Source: Pseudoalteromonas gelatinilytica (lineage in GTDB: Bacteria; Pseudomonadota; Gammaproteobacteria; Enterobacterales; Alteromonadaceae). From it: 64,000 bases of DNA. Shown here in pieces: positions 32,465 through 42,317 of the stretch (the first letter of the stretch is position 1; each line of letters starts with the position of its first letter). The notes beneath the pieces were generated by a model. It saw only the letters and a list, made by a program, of their open reading frames with translations, made no database searches and had not been told where the DNA came from. The stretch covers positions 62,001 through 126,000 of the forward strand of contig NZ_LRRU01000007.1 in NCBI RefSeq assembly GCF_001641615.1, read 5' to 3'. A program made the translations under genes and the position numbers.

Positions 32465-33784
32465 TTAGAAATAATACCCTATGTTGATATTGAAGCGGGT
32501 CTCGGTGTCGTCACTGTCGCCAGCAACTGAACCCCCAACAAATGGTTGGTTTTTCGCTTGTACAAAATCAAAGTAAGTGAATAAACCGCCTGCAGCAACC
32601 GATACACCGGTTACATTCATCCAAGTATCAGCACTATCATCTGACTTGTCATAAATAATGCCGTAGTCATTGTAAAATTGCAGGGTAGTTACCGGGCCCC
32701 ACTCTACAGGGAGGCTGTAAGCAATATTGGCATTAGTCATGGTCGCTTCTGCGGCAATACTGTCGTAAAACGCATAAGCACCTACAGCCATACGATCAAC
32801 GTTGTCGATATCGTAGTTATACTCGCCGTGCTGTAGTTGGAAATTCCATGCACCTATTGTGCTATTTAAGTGCACAGCCCAGGCGTAGTAATCGCCAGCT
32901 TTATCTTCGCCATCATGCAAGCCACCTGATAACGCAGATACACCGAGTTCGGTGGTACCGCCGTCATGTTCAAAGTGATAGCCATAACGACCAGAGAAGG
33001 TGTTGTATTCTCCAATGGCATTAGTTGGTTCGGCATAAATGCCCTCATCAGCTGAGCGGAAACCTACAACGTCATAAGAATAGCGGTCGCTTCTGTCATC
33101 CACATAACCATCTACGCCACCGAGCTCATCGTTTTTGAAAAAGCCAAGGTCAAGTTGCCAGTTATCGGCAATTTTTCGTTTAAATAGCACACCTAGATCA
33201 TGATCATCTTCAAGGCCAACATAGTAAGTGGTGCCAAAGAAGTAGTTGTGCGAATTATATGGCCAGTTACCAAAAGGCACTTTGGTAATACCTGCCTGTA
33301 CTTGCCAGTCTTCGGCAAAATCATAGGCGGCATAAGCATATTTAACTGCAGTCATGTAATCGAAAAAACGAATTTCAGCGTTGAGCTGCACATCACCAAC
33401 ATCGCCCGCAAAATTTAACCTAAAGATGTCAAAATCGAAGTCACCACCGCGATTTTTATTATCATCGTCATAGGATGTATAACTGTAATTAGTACGGACA
33501 GCACCTCCGATTTTAATTCCGGACTCTTTCTTGGGTGCTTCAACAGCTGCAGTTTGTTGCTCAAGTTGCTTTTGTTGCTTAGCAACTTGGGCATCAATTT
33601 GCGCTTGTTTCTCGGCTTGTTGCTGAGATTTTTTCTCTGCAGCATCAAGTTTGGTTTGCAGTTGCTGCATTTGCTGTTTCAGTAATTGCAGCTGCTTTTG
33701 AAGGTCATCAATTTCAGATGCCTGACTAAGACTTGAAGTTGTGCCCAAGGCTATTGCGAGGGCTAACTTTGATAGTTTAAGCAT
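32465..33784 (-). CDS. Outer-membrane porin with N-terminal coiled coil
   Basis: A 439-residue protein. The signal peptide ends SQA before SEI. Then comes a Gln/Lys-rich coiled coil (about 25-85, DDLQKQLQLLKQQMQQLQ) that probably trimerises in the periplasm, and a beta barrel from about 90 to the terminal Phe (NINIGYYF). The layout recalls carbohydrate- or phosphate-type porins (OprO/P-like). The substrate cannot be told. It is a single gene between the haem oxygenase and MarR genes. Confidence 0.82.
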   Translation of the reverse strand: MLKLSKLALAIALGTTSSLSQASEIDDLQKQLQLLKQQMQQLQTKLDAAEKKSQQQAEKQAQIDAQVAKQQKQLEQQTAAVEAPKKESGIKIGGAVRTNYSYTSYDDDNKNRGGDFDFDIFRLNFAGDVGDVQLNAEIRFFDYMTAVKYAYAAYDFAEDWQVQAGITKVPFGNWPYNSHNYFFGTTYYVGLEDDHDLGVLFKRKIADNWQLDLGFFKNDELGGVDGYVDDRSDRYSYDVVGFRSADEGIYAEPTNAIGEYNTFSGRYGYHFEHDGGTTELGVSALSGGLHDGEDKAGDYYAWAVHLNSTIGAWNFQLQHGEYNYDIDNVDRMAVGAYAFYDSIAAEATMTNANIAYSLPVEWGPVTTLQFYNDYGIIYDKSDDSADTWMNVTGVSVAAGGLFTYFDFVQAKNQPFVGGSVAGDSDDTETRFNINIGYYF

Positions 33785-33891
33785 GAATTATCGCTAGTTT
33801 GGAATGGGTACTAACTAGCATAGATGATATTCATGGTGAACCCAAGGGTAGTCAAAGAAATTTAATATTAATCAATCAGTTTTAATTTTTT

Positions 33892-34374
33892 CTATGGTTC
33901 AAAGGTCTTGGTGATTGCACCGACTTCAAGTAACGGTGACGCATCAAGTTGATCTGCGTCCATCATGGCAGCAATTCGTTGCATAGAGGACAGCAGTAAA
34001 CTTTGCTCCCATTCTTCAAGTGCAGAGAACTTTTCAATGAAGTGCTCTTGTAGCGGTTGAGGTGCCTGTTCGAGTAATTGTTTACCCCGCTCAGTGAGGT
34101 GCAAACTAACGCGACGCTTATCAAGCTGGCTACGCACTCTAGTCACAAGTTCGCGGCTTTCGATTCGATCTAAGATATTGGTCACCGTCGCAGGACTTAA
34201 GTTTACATTTTGTGCAATGCGACTGGCGGTAATGCCATCGGTTTGTGCAACTTCATTCATAATGAGCAGTTGTGGACCTGTTAAGCCCGAGGTTTTGTTG
34301 AGCTGTTTTGAATGAAGGTCGATAGCTCTGATCACTTTGCGCAGCGATACTAATAGCTCGTCATACTTTTGCAT
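33892..34374 (-). CDS. MarR-family transcriptional regulator
   Basis: A 160-residue winged-helix protein. The recognition region ITASRIAQNVNLSPATVTNILDRIESRELVTRVRSQLDKRRVSLHLTERGKQLL (about 48-102) is typical of MarR. Helices at both ends should form the dimer. It lies next to the porin gene (107 bases upstream of it on the minus strand). TTGA-gt-TCAA at 34441 may be its own operator. The ligand is unknown. Confidence 0.88.
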   Translation of the reverse strand: MQKYDELLVSLRKVIRAIDLHSKQLNKTSGLTGPQLLIMNEVAQTDGITASRIAQNVNLSPATVTNILDRIESRELVTRVRSQLDKRRVSLHLTERGKQLLEQAPQPLQEHFIEKFSALEEWEQSLLLSSMQRIAAMMDADQLDASPLLEVGAITKTFEP

Positions 34375-34703
34375 GTTGATGTCTCTTAAAAAAGGCGGTG
34401 TGGAACAACCGCAATCGCAAAATATTACACATCTAATAAATTGAGTTCAAATAAATAATAACTATGTGGCTTATAATTTCCGGCCATAGTGGGTGTTGTT
34501 CTGTTCTTTAGTTAGTTAGAGTAGAAATTAAAAGCTAAAATTTAAAAATTAGATGGAGTAATTGTTGTTAACACTTAAAATGCTACTACGAGGTGACACC
34601 ATCACTTTGTAGTAAAACAATTAATACAAATAACTAAATATTATTTACTAAAAGCCACTGCATTGGGTAAGGTGGATTTTTCTTTCATTAAATGGGACGA
34701 ATT
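34375..34703. promoter_or_regulatory. Control region with MarR-type palindrome
   Basis: A 329-base gap between divergent genes. The only element I can point to is TTGAGTTCAA (34441-34450), a perfect TTGA-n2-TCAA palindrome 66 bases before the MarR start. The rest is AT-rich without clear structure. Confidence 0.4.
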
Positions 34704-35555
34704 ATGAAGTTATCGCCATCTGTTACGATTGAGCAAAGTGAAACCGGGCTTGAATTTATTAAAGTTGCCAGTGAGTTTTGTAGCGCAACTATTTTTCTGC
34801 AAGGTGCGCAGATCACTGAGTTCACGCCAACCGATAAAAAGCCATTATTATGGGTCTCAGAATTAGAAGATTACCAAGAAGGCAAAGGTGTGCGAGGTGG
34901 TATTCCGATTTGTTGGCCATGGTTCGGGGTAAGTCAACATGAAGGCTGGCCAGCTCATGGTGTTGCTCGCACAAGTTTATGGCGCGCAGAAGAAGTGAAA
35001 GAACAAGACGATTCGATTTATATCAGCTTGTCATTGCCGATGACGCAAGTTGATGAAAAATATTGGCCTTATAAAACTAAGCTGTTAGCAGAATTCATTT
35101 TAACCTCTGGTTTAGAACTACGTTTAACAACCACAAACTTAGATAGCCAAACTGTACAGTTCACTCAAGCACTGCACACCTATTTCCCAACGCCAGCCAT
35201 TGAAGAAACAAAAGTAGATGGCCTGCAAGGCGCGAAATACATTGAATTTGCTGAAGGTCCTTTTGAGCAAAATGAGTTAGTGTCGTTCGCACGTGAAACA
35301 GACATGGTTTACACCGAAGCAAAAGACACTCAACGTATCATTACACCTGATGGCATTATTGAAGTAGGCCGTGAAAATTCAACTTCGTGTGTTCTTTGGA
35401 ATCCATGGATTGATAAGTCAAAACGCCTTTCTAATTTTGCTGATGACGAATACCACGTCATGCTGTGTTTAGAAGCGGCTAATGTCCTTGATGATAGTGT
35501 TGAACTTGCACCTGGAGCAAGCCATACACTTGCAACAAAGTTACGCTGGGTATAA
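34704..35555 (+). CDS. yeaD: D-hexose-6-phosphate mutarotase (YeaD type)
   Basis: Start chosen at ATG 34704; an ATG at 34692 would add four residues. 283 residues of the YeaD branch of the aldose-1-epimerase fold. It has GVRGGIPICWPWFG, PAHGVART (His), QALHTYFP (His), SCVLWNPW and CLEAANV (Glu). It equilibrates anomers of glucose-6-phosphate or similar in the cytoplasm. It is unrelated in role to the exported mutarotase at 119. Confidence 0.87.
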   Translation: MKLSPSVTIEQSETGLEFIKVASEFCSATIFLQGAQITEFTPTDKKPLLWVSELEDYQEGKGVRGGIPICWPWFGVSQHEGWPAHGVARTSLWRAEEVKEQDDSIYISLSLPMTQVDEKYWPYKTKLLAEFILTSGLELRLTTTNLDSQTVQFTQALHTYFPTPAIEETKVDGLQGAKYIEFAEGPFEQNELVSFARETDMVYTEAKDTQRIITPDGIIEVGRENSTSCVLWNPWIDKSKRLSNFADDEYHVMLCLEAANVLDDSVELAPGASHTLATKLRWV

Positions 35556-35616
35556 TTTATAACGACTTAGTGTTAGCACGTAAGGCCGGCACCGCTGGCC
35601 TTTACAAGGAATTACC

Positions 35617-36150
35617 GTGTTTAGTAATCAACAAATAGAAACCCTTCCAAAGCATCAAACGATTCAATTCCAACCACTTGCAGATAATGCGATATGGCAT
35701 GTACAACTAAATTGGTTGTTGTTTTATGTACCTCTAATGGCCGTGATTATTGCTGTTCGGCACTTTAATCCTGCCGTTAGCCAAGCTATTGCCACACCTT
35801 GGCTGCTGGTTTTGCCGTTGTTGGTAATACTGTCGATGATCTACAACCTCTACAGTGTACGTGCCAAAGGCTTTGCAGTGAGAGAGCATGATATTGCGTT
35901 TAAGCGGGGTTTAATTTGGCAACAAACCACCTTATTGCCTATTTCTCGCGTGCAACACACCGAAATTCATCGCGGTCCAATTGAGCGAAAGTTAGGACTT
36001 GCGACACTCAGACTTTACAGTGCGGGTGGCATGAGTGCAGATCTACATATCAGCGGCTTAACTGACGAGCAATGCAATGATGTCCGCCAGTTCGTGCAAA
36101 GTTATGGTGATAATGCACTCATTCCAGAAAATGAGCTTGCCGATGAGTGA
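35617..36150 (+). CDS. Bacterial-PH-domain membrane protein (YdbS-like)
   Basis: Starts with GTG (AAGGAATTACC upstream). 177 residues: two transmembrane segments (about 30-75), then a bPH2 domain beginning GFAVREHDIAFKRGLIWQQTTLLPISRVQHTEIHRGPIERKLGLATLRLYSAGG. It pairs with the larger YdbT-like protein that starts inside its 3' end. These pairs are thought to act in membrane homeostasis; the mechanism is unclear. Confidence 0.86.
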   Translation: MFSNQQIETLPKHQTIQFQPLADNAIWHVQLNWLLFYVPLMAVIIAVRHFNPAVSQAIATPWLLVLPLLVILSMIYNLYSVRAKGFAVREHDIAFKRGLIWQQTTLLPISRVQHTEIHRGPIERKLGLATLRLYSAGGMSADLHISGLTDEQCNDVRQFVQSYGDNALIPENELADE

Positions 36151-37675
36151 TCAACAATGGCAACGGGTATCGCCATGGGCGCTACTGTATTTTATTGTGC
36201 ACTTTGCACTGCGCTTTATAAAAGATGGGCTGCTTAATTTACTGCCAATTTTGGTGTTATTCGTCACGCAAGTGGAGCAAAAGCTGTTTTGGGGGCAAAT
36301 AGCCGCTGCTGTAGCCTCGTTAGTTTTAGTGCTGTACGCCTTTGCTTATTATCGTAATTTTAAATACTGCATAACAGATGGTCACGAAATACTGCTCAAT
36401 AAAGGGGTATTCAAAAAAGAGCGGCTAACCCTTAAATTTGCTCGAGTACAGAACGTCAACATAGCCGAACCTTTTTATTTTCAGCCGGTTAATTTGGTTA
36501 ATTGTATTTTCGATGCCGCCGGTAGTAGTGCTCAAGAAGCGGTGATCCCAGGTGTAAAGCTTAGTTATGCCGAGCAAGTGCGCGAACAAGTTATGGCGTT
36601 TAAGGCTCAGTTACAACAGCAAGAGCAGCCGTCTATTGAGCAAAGCGAAGCAACAGACACGCTGCAAACCTTAACGATCAGCAATGCTGAAATTGCTAAA
36701 TTTGGCTTGATGTCGAACATGGCAATATTGGCATTGGCCGCGCTTGCCCCATTTATGAATATGATTTTTGAGTACCTCGAAAAAACCATCATAAACCGCC
36801 TAGAGGCAATGCTGATTGAGCAAGCCGCGTTCGTTGGTAGTGCCGCTGCAATCGCTGTTTTAATCATGGTTGTTGCTATTGTTTTATGTGCCATTTTACT
36901 TTCAGTTGTTATGGCTTTGGTGCGCTTTTTTAACTTTCAACTGTATTTTCAAGACGATAAGTTTAAGCGTGTGGCAGGTTTATTTGAGCGCCAGCAATTA
37001 TCGATAAGTGTGTCGAAAATTCAAAGTGTGCAAATCAAACAAAATATTATTGCTCGGCTCCTTAATCGCTATACCTTAATTTGCCCGCAAGTGAGCAGTG
37101 GCGGTGTGGCTGCTGGGGTTGCGGCTCATAAAAATAAACAAACGTTAGTGATGCCAGTAATCACTAAAGAGCAAGTACAAGCCGTGTGTGGCTGGTTATT
37201 TCCATGGTTTGTTGATTTAACAGAGCTTAACTTTATTAAGCCTGAGCGAGCTTTACTTTATAAAAATACGTTTTTATATGTAATCCTACCTACTGTATTT
37301 TCTGCTTTAATTTTCAATGCCTTATTTGATGCAGCTACGATGCTGTGGAGCATTGTCGTGGGCTTAGTTTTGATGATCGGTGTGTTTTTGAATTATCAAA
37401 AAACGGGTGTAGCTTTGTATCAACATGACGGCCGTTTTTTTGCCGTATTTAAGACTGGCATGCTGGGTGTGCAGTATCGTGTTTTTGAAATCTATAAAGC
37501 GCAAAGTGTCACCACAATAAGCACTTATTTAATGCGTCGTTCACAGCTTAAAAGCTTGTATATACAACTAGCTTCTGGCTCTGTATCAATGCCTTACTTA
37601 AAAGCGGAACTGGCTGAGCAGCTTGCTGATTTCGCCCTATATGAAATAGAAGGCGTTGAGCGGAATTGGTTTTAA
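36143..37675 (+). CDS. Bacterial-PH-domain membrane protein (YdbT-like)
   Basis: Start at ATG 36143, overlapping the upstream gene by 8 bases, so coupled translation is likely; longer readings are less plausible. 510 residues with pairs of membrane helices separating bPH2 domains, each marked by a G-V/L-F-x-(K/R)-(E/Q)-x-L-x-(L/I)-x-x-x-(R/K)-(V/I)-Q pattern (KGVFKKERLTLKFARVQNV and GLFERQQLSISVSKIQSVQ). A third, weaker domain is near the C-terminus. Confidence 0.86.
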   Translation: MSDQQWQRVSPWALLYFIVHFALRFIKDGLLNLLPILVLFVTQVEQKLFWGQIAAAVASLVLVLYAFAYYRNFKYCITDGHEILLNKGVFKKERLTLKFARVQNVNIAEPFYFQPVNLVNCIFDAAGSSAQEAVIPGVKLSYAEQVREQVMAFKAQLQQQEQPSIEQSEATDTLQTLTISNAEIAKFGLMSNMAILALAALAPFMNMIFEYLEKTIINRLEAMLIEQAAFVGSAAAIAVLIMVVAIVLCAILLSVVMALVRFFNFQLYFQDDKFKRVAGLFERQQLSISVSKIQSVQIKQNIIARLLNRYTLICPQVSSGGVAAGVAAHKNKQTLVMPVITKEQVQAVCGWLFPWFVDLTELNFIKPERALLYKNTFLYVILPTVFSALIFNALFDAATMLWSIVVGLVLMIGVFLNYQKTGVALYQHDGRFFAVFKTGMLGVQYRVFEIYKAQSVTTISTYLMRRSQLKSLYIQLASGSVSMPYLKAELAEQLADFALYEIEGVERNWF

Positions 37676-37676
37676 A

Positions 37677-37725
37677 TGAAAATAATTCTCAATATCATTG
37701 ATTCGTTTTAATATTGAGGTATACT
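37677..37725 (+). promoter_or_regulatory. Fur box and promoter before a small membrane protein
   Basis: TGAAAATAATTCTCA (37677-37691) fits the 7-1-7 Fur consensus at 12 or more of 14 positions and is identical over 15 bases to boxes at 58747 and 59062. TTGATT (37698-37703), 16-base spacer and TATACT (37720-37725) form a promoter just downstream. Confidence 0.65.
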
Positions 37726-37754
37726 AGCGCAACGTCAATAACCACGGGTGCGCA

Positions 37755-37997
37755 ATGATTTATTTACTACCTATTTTAGCTATTTCGGGTGTCGTTGCCT
37801 TATTGTGTTATGCACGTTCGCAGCAGGAGTGTAAGGGCTTGTGTGTGAGTGTCGCTGTGACTGCAATCGCGTTACTCGTAACCGCAGCTTTAGTCATCGC
37901 GGGACTCGGTGCATTAAGAAGCAGCCTAATGTTTGCTGTGACTATTTTTATTATTTATCAATTACTCGGTCTAGTACGACCGATCAGACTGGAGTAA
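37755..37997 (+). CDS. Small hypothetical membrane protein, probably iron-regulated
   Basis: 80 residues with three hydrophobic segments (about 2-18, 29-52, 57-75), a cysteine pair around residues 18-30 and an arginine-rich end (LVRPIRLE). I recognise no family. A good promoter and a Fur box lie 30-78 bases upstream, so production is expected when iron is low. The ribosome site is poor. Confidence 0.6.
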   Translation: MIYLLPILAISGVVALLCYARSQQECKGLCVSVAVTAIALLVTAALVIAGLGALRSSLMFAVTIFIIYQLLGLVRPIRLE

Positions 37998-38082
37998 TTT
38001 CTTACACTTTTTAACTTCAGGCTTTTAAAAAAGCATCGCATACTAATTCTTAAATTAAGCAACATGCTAATCAAGGATTGTG

Positions 38083-40905
38083 ATGAAAAAAGCCCTGTTA
38101 ACTGCGGCACTACTTGCCGCTGGTCACGCTTCAAGCCAAGAGACTTGGCAAACTATTCATACCGAACACTTTAATGTGCATTTTAGTACTGAGAATCAGC
38201 AATGGGCCCGCTCAGCGGCAACAGAGCTTGAAATTGTTCGCGATAAGGTACTAAAACAGCAAAACCGTGCTCTTGATGAAGTGGTCGATGTTCTGGTTTT
38301 CGACCCATTTAACGCCTCCAATGGCTTTGCTTTGCCGGTGACTAACAAGCCTCTAATGGCTTTGTTTACCACGCCTCCACAATCCGACACGGTGATTTCT
38401 AACACCGATGGTTGGCAGCAGTTATTAATTTTGCACGAATATATTCATTTGGTGCATCTTGCTCAGCCTACTCGAAGCGACGTGCGTCAGGCTATTCGCA
38501 ATAGTTGGGATATTTATGATTTAGTTGATGGCGAGATGCCGCGCTGGGCTGCCGAAGGGTATGCAACGCTGCTTGAGTCGAAAATGACAGGGCGGGGTCG
38601 TTTATACGATAATCTTTCAGAGGCAATATTGGTTGAATTTGCACAGCAAGGTGCATTGCCACGATATAGCCAATTGAGTAGTACAGAAGGGGGCTTTTTA
38701 GCTGGCTCAATGGCGTACTTAATGGGTTCTCGCTTTCTAGCATGGTTAGAAGAGAACTATTCCGCGCAAACTCTTGATGCAGTTTGGACACGTATGCAAG
38801 CGGTTAAAGCACGTGATTTTGATGAGGCCTTTAGCGGGGTATTTGGCGACTCACCTGAGCGACTCTATCGTCGTTTTATTGCCGAATATACCTATAAAGC
38901 AATGGCTAAAGAGGTAAGTGAGCAAGCACTCACAAGTAAGCTTTGGTTAGAACTTGATTTATACGCCTCGAACCCTGTTTTAAGTTTAGATAACAGTAAA
39001 CTTGCTATTGTTGAGCGCAACAAAGATGATGAAACCCGTTTAGTCATTTATAGCACGGATGATAATCAACAGGCTGCCGATGATTTTGCAAAGCAGCAAC
39101 AAGCGTTACTTGATGATGATCCCGTCGATATTGTTGATAAAGCCCCAAGTGTTTTTAAACGTAAGCAAAAACATGTGCTTCAGCAAATTAATAGGCAAGG
39201 TATAAAAAACCCGCAGTGGTTAGACGAAAATACACTGTTTTTCACCGCCACCACAACCGTTGCTAAAGGCTCCATTCAAGGTATTTCAGATCTATATCGC
39301 TATGATATTGATACAGGTGAAGTGAGTGCTTTGACGCATCATGCAGGGCTGCGCCGCTTTAGTATCACTGATAACGGGCAAACTGTTTATGCTGAGCAAA
39401 CTAAGCATGGCTTCTCTGAGTTGGTACGTCTTGACCTCAATACGGGTGTCGCTACGTCTTTGTTTGAGAAAAGCCTAGAAACGGTTTATGACTATCCATT
39501 ACTAAGCCCTAATAAAGCTCAACTTGCTTATTTAAAAGCGACATTGAATGCCAATTGGCAGTTGTATATACAAGATGTGAATTCTCAGCAATCAATAGCT
39601 GTGCCTATGCCTGAGGGCTATCAGTATGTGTCACAACCTAATTGGCAAGCAGATGGCAAAGGGCTATATTTTGTCGCGGGTAAAAATAAAGCTCTCGATT
39701 TATATCATTATGATCTACAAAGCAATTCACTCCGCCAATTAACGCAAGGCCAAGAAGCTATTGCACACCCAATGGCAATGAATAATGGTGAACTTTTGTA
39801 TTTATCGATCACTGCTGAAGGGCCGAATATCAAGCATTTTGCTGAGCAACCACAAGGGTTAGAGGTTGTTGAATTTGCTAAAAGTGCAGCGCCACCACGA
39901 GGGCAAGTAACGAGCGAAGTATTACCTGAGGCGAAAATCTACCCGCAAAGCCCAACTGAGCCAGCTGATTATGATATTTGGCAGCAAAAACCCACCTTTT
40001 CGCTGGCATCTCAGTATTATTCGGCATCATCTTCGCTGCTTACCCTTGGAGTAAAAAGTAACGACTTTTTAAAGCAGCTCGATTTACAAGCAGGCTACAG
40101 TGCTGATTTACATGACAAAGCATTGGAGGGGGTGTTCGCGGCCGCTAAGTACTCAGCGTTTGATTTAAAATTTAAAGCGCTGTTATTTGATTACGACCTT
40201 GAATCGGCAAAACAGTACCATTCACAAATACCGGTGAACATAAGTAACACGGGGGCGCATCTAGCCATGAGCTACCCGTTGCAGTTTCAGCAGCTTAGTA
40301 TTACACCGAGTTTGAGCTATAACTACAGTGATTTTAGTAAGGGGGATGATCAATGGTTAACCCTTGGACTTGAACAAAAATGGCAACATGATAGACAGCG
40401 ATACGGTTTTGCTCAGTCTGTGAGTGCTCAGTGGCTATCCGGTGATGCCAACTCGAATAATTGGCAGGGCTATAACTTTGCCACCGTATTGAGCGGTTAT
40501 GCTTTTGATATTCCTGTTTATGTTAATTTTGCACAGCAATATCGCGATGACAGTACCCTTGCGCTTGGCGGTTATGAGTCAAACTTAATTAATAATGACA
40601 CGCAAAGTGGCTTTGTTGTTGCTCCTGAGCTGCCGTTTATTAGTCAAGCAGGTAACCGCTATAAAGGGTATGGCGGGGGCATTAGTTACAAAGATTCATT
40701 ACCTTGGCTTTATTACCAGCAACATCAAGTTGATAACCGAGTCTATGCACAAAGTTATGGTCTCAAGTGGCAAGGTGACTTTAGCTTTGGTATGGGGCCC
40801 GCTGGTTTGAACGATGTAAATATTGATTTTGGCGTCGCCCGGGTAGAAGGCGACGACTTCGAAAATGATTTACGGGCTTGGCTAAGCTTCTATTACTCGT
40901 TATAG
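38083..40905 (+). CDS. MA-type peptidase with beta-propeller and C-terminal beta-rich domain
   Basis: ATG 38083 chosen (GTG at 38080 is adjacent; AAGGATTGTG upstream). 940 residues with a signal peptide ending ASS before QET. Residues about 20-270 are a peptidase-MA-like zinc protease with HEYIH at 118-122 and a downstream Glu in RWAAEGYATLLESK (E158). Residues about 290-620 hold TolB/WD40-like propeller repeats (SLDNSKLAIVERNKD, SPNKAQLAYLKA, DGKGLYFVAGKN). Residues about 640-940 alternate aromatic beta strands (LDLQAGYSADL to RAWLSFYYSL) like an outer-membrane barrel. The three-part build suggests a surface-anchored protease. It is convergent with the TPR lipoprotein, with one base between stop codons. 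Confidence 0.78.
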   Translation: MKKALLTAALLAAGHASSQETWQTIHTEHFNVHFSTENQQWARSAATELEIVRDKVLKQQNRALDEVVDVLVFDPFNASNGFALPVTNKPLMALFTTPPQSDTVISNTDGWQQLLILHEYIHLVHLAQPTRSDVRQAIRNSWDIYDLVDGEMPRWAAEGYATLLESKMTGRGRLYDNLSEAILVEFAQQGALPRYSQLSSTEGGFLAGSMAYLMGSRFLAWLEENYSAQTLDAVWTRMQAVKARDFDEAFSGVFGDSPERLYRRFIAEYTYKAMAKEVSEQALTSKLWLELDLYASNPVLSLDNSKLAIVERNKDDETRLVIYSTDDNQQAADDFAKQQQALLDDDPVDIVDKAPSVFKRKQKHVLQQINRQGIKNPQWLDENTLFFTATTTVAKGSIQGISDLYRYDIDTGEVSALTHHAGLRRFSITDNGQTVYAEQTKHGFSELVRLDLNTGVATSLFEKSLETVYDYPLLSPNKAQLAYLKATLNANWQLYIQDVNSQQSIAVPMPEGYQYVSQPNWQADGKGLYFVAGKNKALDLYHYDLQSNSLRQLTQGQEAIAHPMAMNNGELLYLSITAEGPNIKHFAEQPQGLEVVEFAKSAAPPRGQVTSEVLPEAKIYPQSPTEPADYDIWQQKPTFSLASQYYSASSSLLTLGVKSNDFLKQLDLQAGYSADLHDKALEGVFAAAKYSAFDLKFKALLFDYDLESAKQYHSQIPVNISNTGAHLAMSYPLQFQQLSITPSLSYNYSDFSKGDDQWLTLGLEQKWQHDRQRYGFAQSVSAQWLSGDANSNNWQGYNFATVLSGYAFDIPVYVNFAQQYRDDSTLALGGYESNLINNDTQSGFVVAPELPFISQAGNRYKGYGGGISYKDSLPWLYYQQHQVDNRVYAQSYGLKWQGDFSFGMGPAGLNDVNIDFGVARVEGDDFENDLRAWLSFYYSL

Positions 40906-40906
40906 C

Positions 40907-42046
40907 CTAGTGTTGATCAGTTAAGGCGAAAAGCTTGGCGTGATACAGCGCCAGTTTTTCGTCTTTATTTTCTATCTCAATGGCTTTTTCTAGCCACTCC
41001 TTAGTGCTTTTTTCATTTCCTTGCTGATAACTAATAATCGCTAATTCGATATAGGGTTCAGATAAATAAGGGGCTAATGCAATGGCATCTTCGAGCTGTT
41101 GTTTCGCCTTGTAAAGTTGGCCATTGTTACGGGCGTTAATTGCCGTTGCCAGTAACTCGAACGGATCTTGCTCAAGCATCGCCAATTCTGAATTGAGCTG
41201 CTCTGCCAAAACCTGATCATTCAGTTGCTCGGCCAATACTGCGTAATTATGTAGTAAATTAGTATCTTTAAAGCCATGCTGCATTGCTGTTTGATAAATA
41301 TGTTTTGCCCCTGCTAAATCACCCGCTTGGCGATGTAATACGGCGGCTAAATTATAAAGTGATGCCGCATTTGGGGTGTATTCATTGGCTTTTAAGATAT
41401 AGCTGTAGCTTAAATCGAATTCTTTCAAGGCCAGCGCTTTTGCGGCCAAGTTACTATAATAACGGCTGATCAAGTCTTTTAGTTCAGCTCGACCAGAGTA
41501 AAAACTGCCACGTGCTGGAAAGTAATCGATGACTGTACCTGGTGGAACCAAGTAATTACCGTCCTCATTTAAAGGCGCGTAGACTTTGGTGCGAAAATGG
41601 CCTGACACATACACGATGTTACTTTGTTTACTGTAAACCGGTTCACTCGACACTGCTTGAAAGCTGGTTTTAAGTCCTGCTAGTTGGGCATAGGCATGGG
41701 TTAAGATTGCTAAACTGATACAGTTACCCTGATGACCTTGAAGAGTCTGCTGGGCATTGAGCGTAGCGCTAAAGTAATTAAAATTAGTGAGTTTACTTTC
41801 TAAGTAGCTATACAGGATTTGGTCGTCTCTTAAATCACCCCCTTGACGCGCGGTAAAATAATCAAGAAAACGCTGTTGCTCATCTGCAGGGAGTGTAAAG
41901 AGTTCAGGGTCGCTAAGTTCAACGTGTTTAAAATGTGTGGTGTTGAGTAAGCTGGCTACACTCGGTGGTGGCGTTGGTTGTTGTTTTGTACTTTTACATC
42001 CAACTAAAAAAGCACTCAAAACAAGCGCATATAAAATCGACTTCAT
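40907..42046 (-). CDS. TPR lipoprotein with transglutaminase-like region
   Basis: 379 residues. An LVGC lipobox puts the lipid on C17. Residues about 85-200 resemble a transglutaminase-like fold: QGHQGNCISLAILTHAYAQLAGL carries the Cys, with a later His (VYVSGHFRTKVYAP) and Asp (GTVIDYFPA). Residues about 215-370 hold four or five TPR units (AASLYNLAAVLHRQAGDLAGAKHIYQTAM and similar). It may be a protein-binding lipoprotein with or without catalysis. The relation to the convergent peptidase gene is unclear. Confidence 0.78.
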   Translation of the reverse strand: MKSILYALVLSAFLVGCKSTKQQPTPPPSVASLLNTTHFKHVELSDPELFTLPADEQQRFLDYFTARQGGDLRDDQILYSYLESKLTNFNYFSATLNAQQTLQGHQGNCISLAILTHAYAQLAGLKTSFQAVSSEPVYSKQSNIVYVSGHFRTKVYAPLNEDGNYLVPPGTVIDYFPARGSFYSGRAELKDLISRYYSNLAAKALALKEFDLSYSYILKANEYTPNAASLYNLAAVLHRQAGDLAGAKHIYQTAMQHGFKDTNLLHNYAVLAEQLNDQVLAEQLNSELAMLEQDPFELLATAINARNNGQLYKAKQQLEDAIALAPYLSEPYIELAIISYQQGNEKSTKEWLEKAIEIENKDEKLALYHAKLFALTDQH

Positions 42047-42317
42047 AGCATTACCCTCCTGAACACTAATTACTCAATGTACCCAGATCGCAGAGACTAT
42101 TCAAGCAGCTAATGAGTGTCATGGATTGTAAACACCCTGTATGGTTATTTTGCCAATAGACTGTTGTTTGTTTTTTATTCTTTATTGCATTCTAAAACGC
42201 TCTCATTACAATGCCGCGCTCCTTTAAATCGCTTAAAAAACATGGGTTTACTCTAGTTTTATAGGCGGTTTATAAACTGCTAACTTATTAACTAAATTGT
42301 AACGAGAGAGGTCTGTT

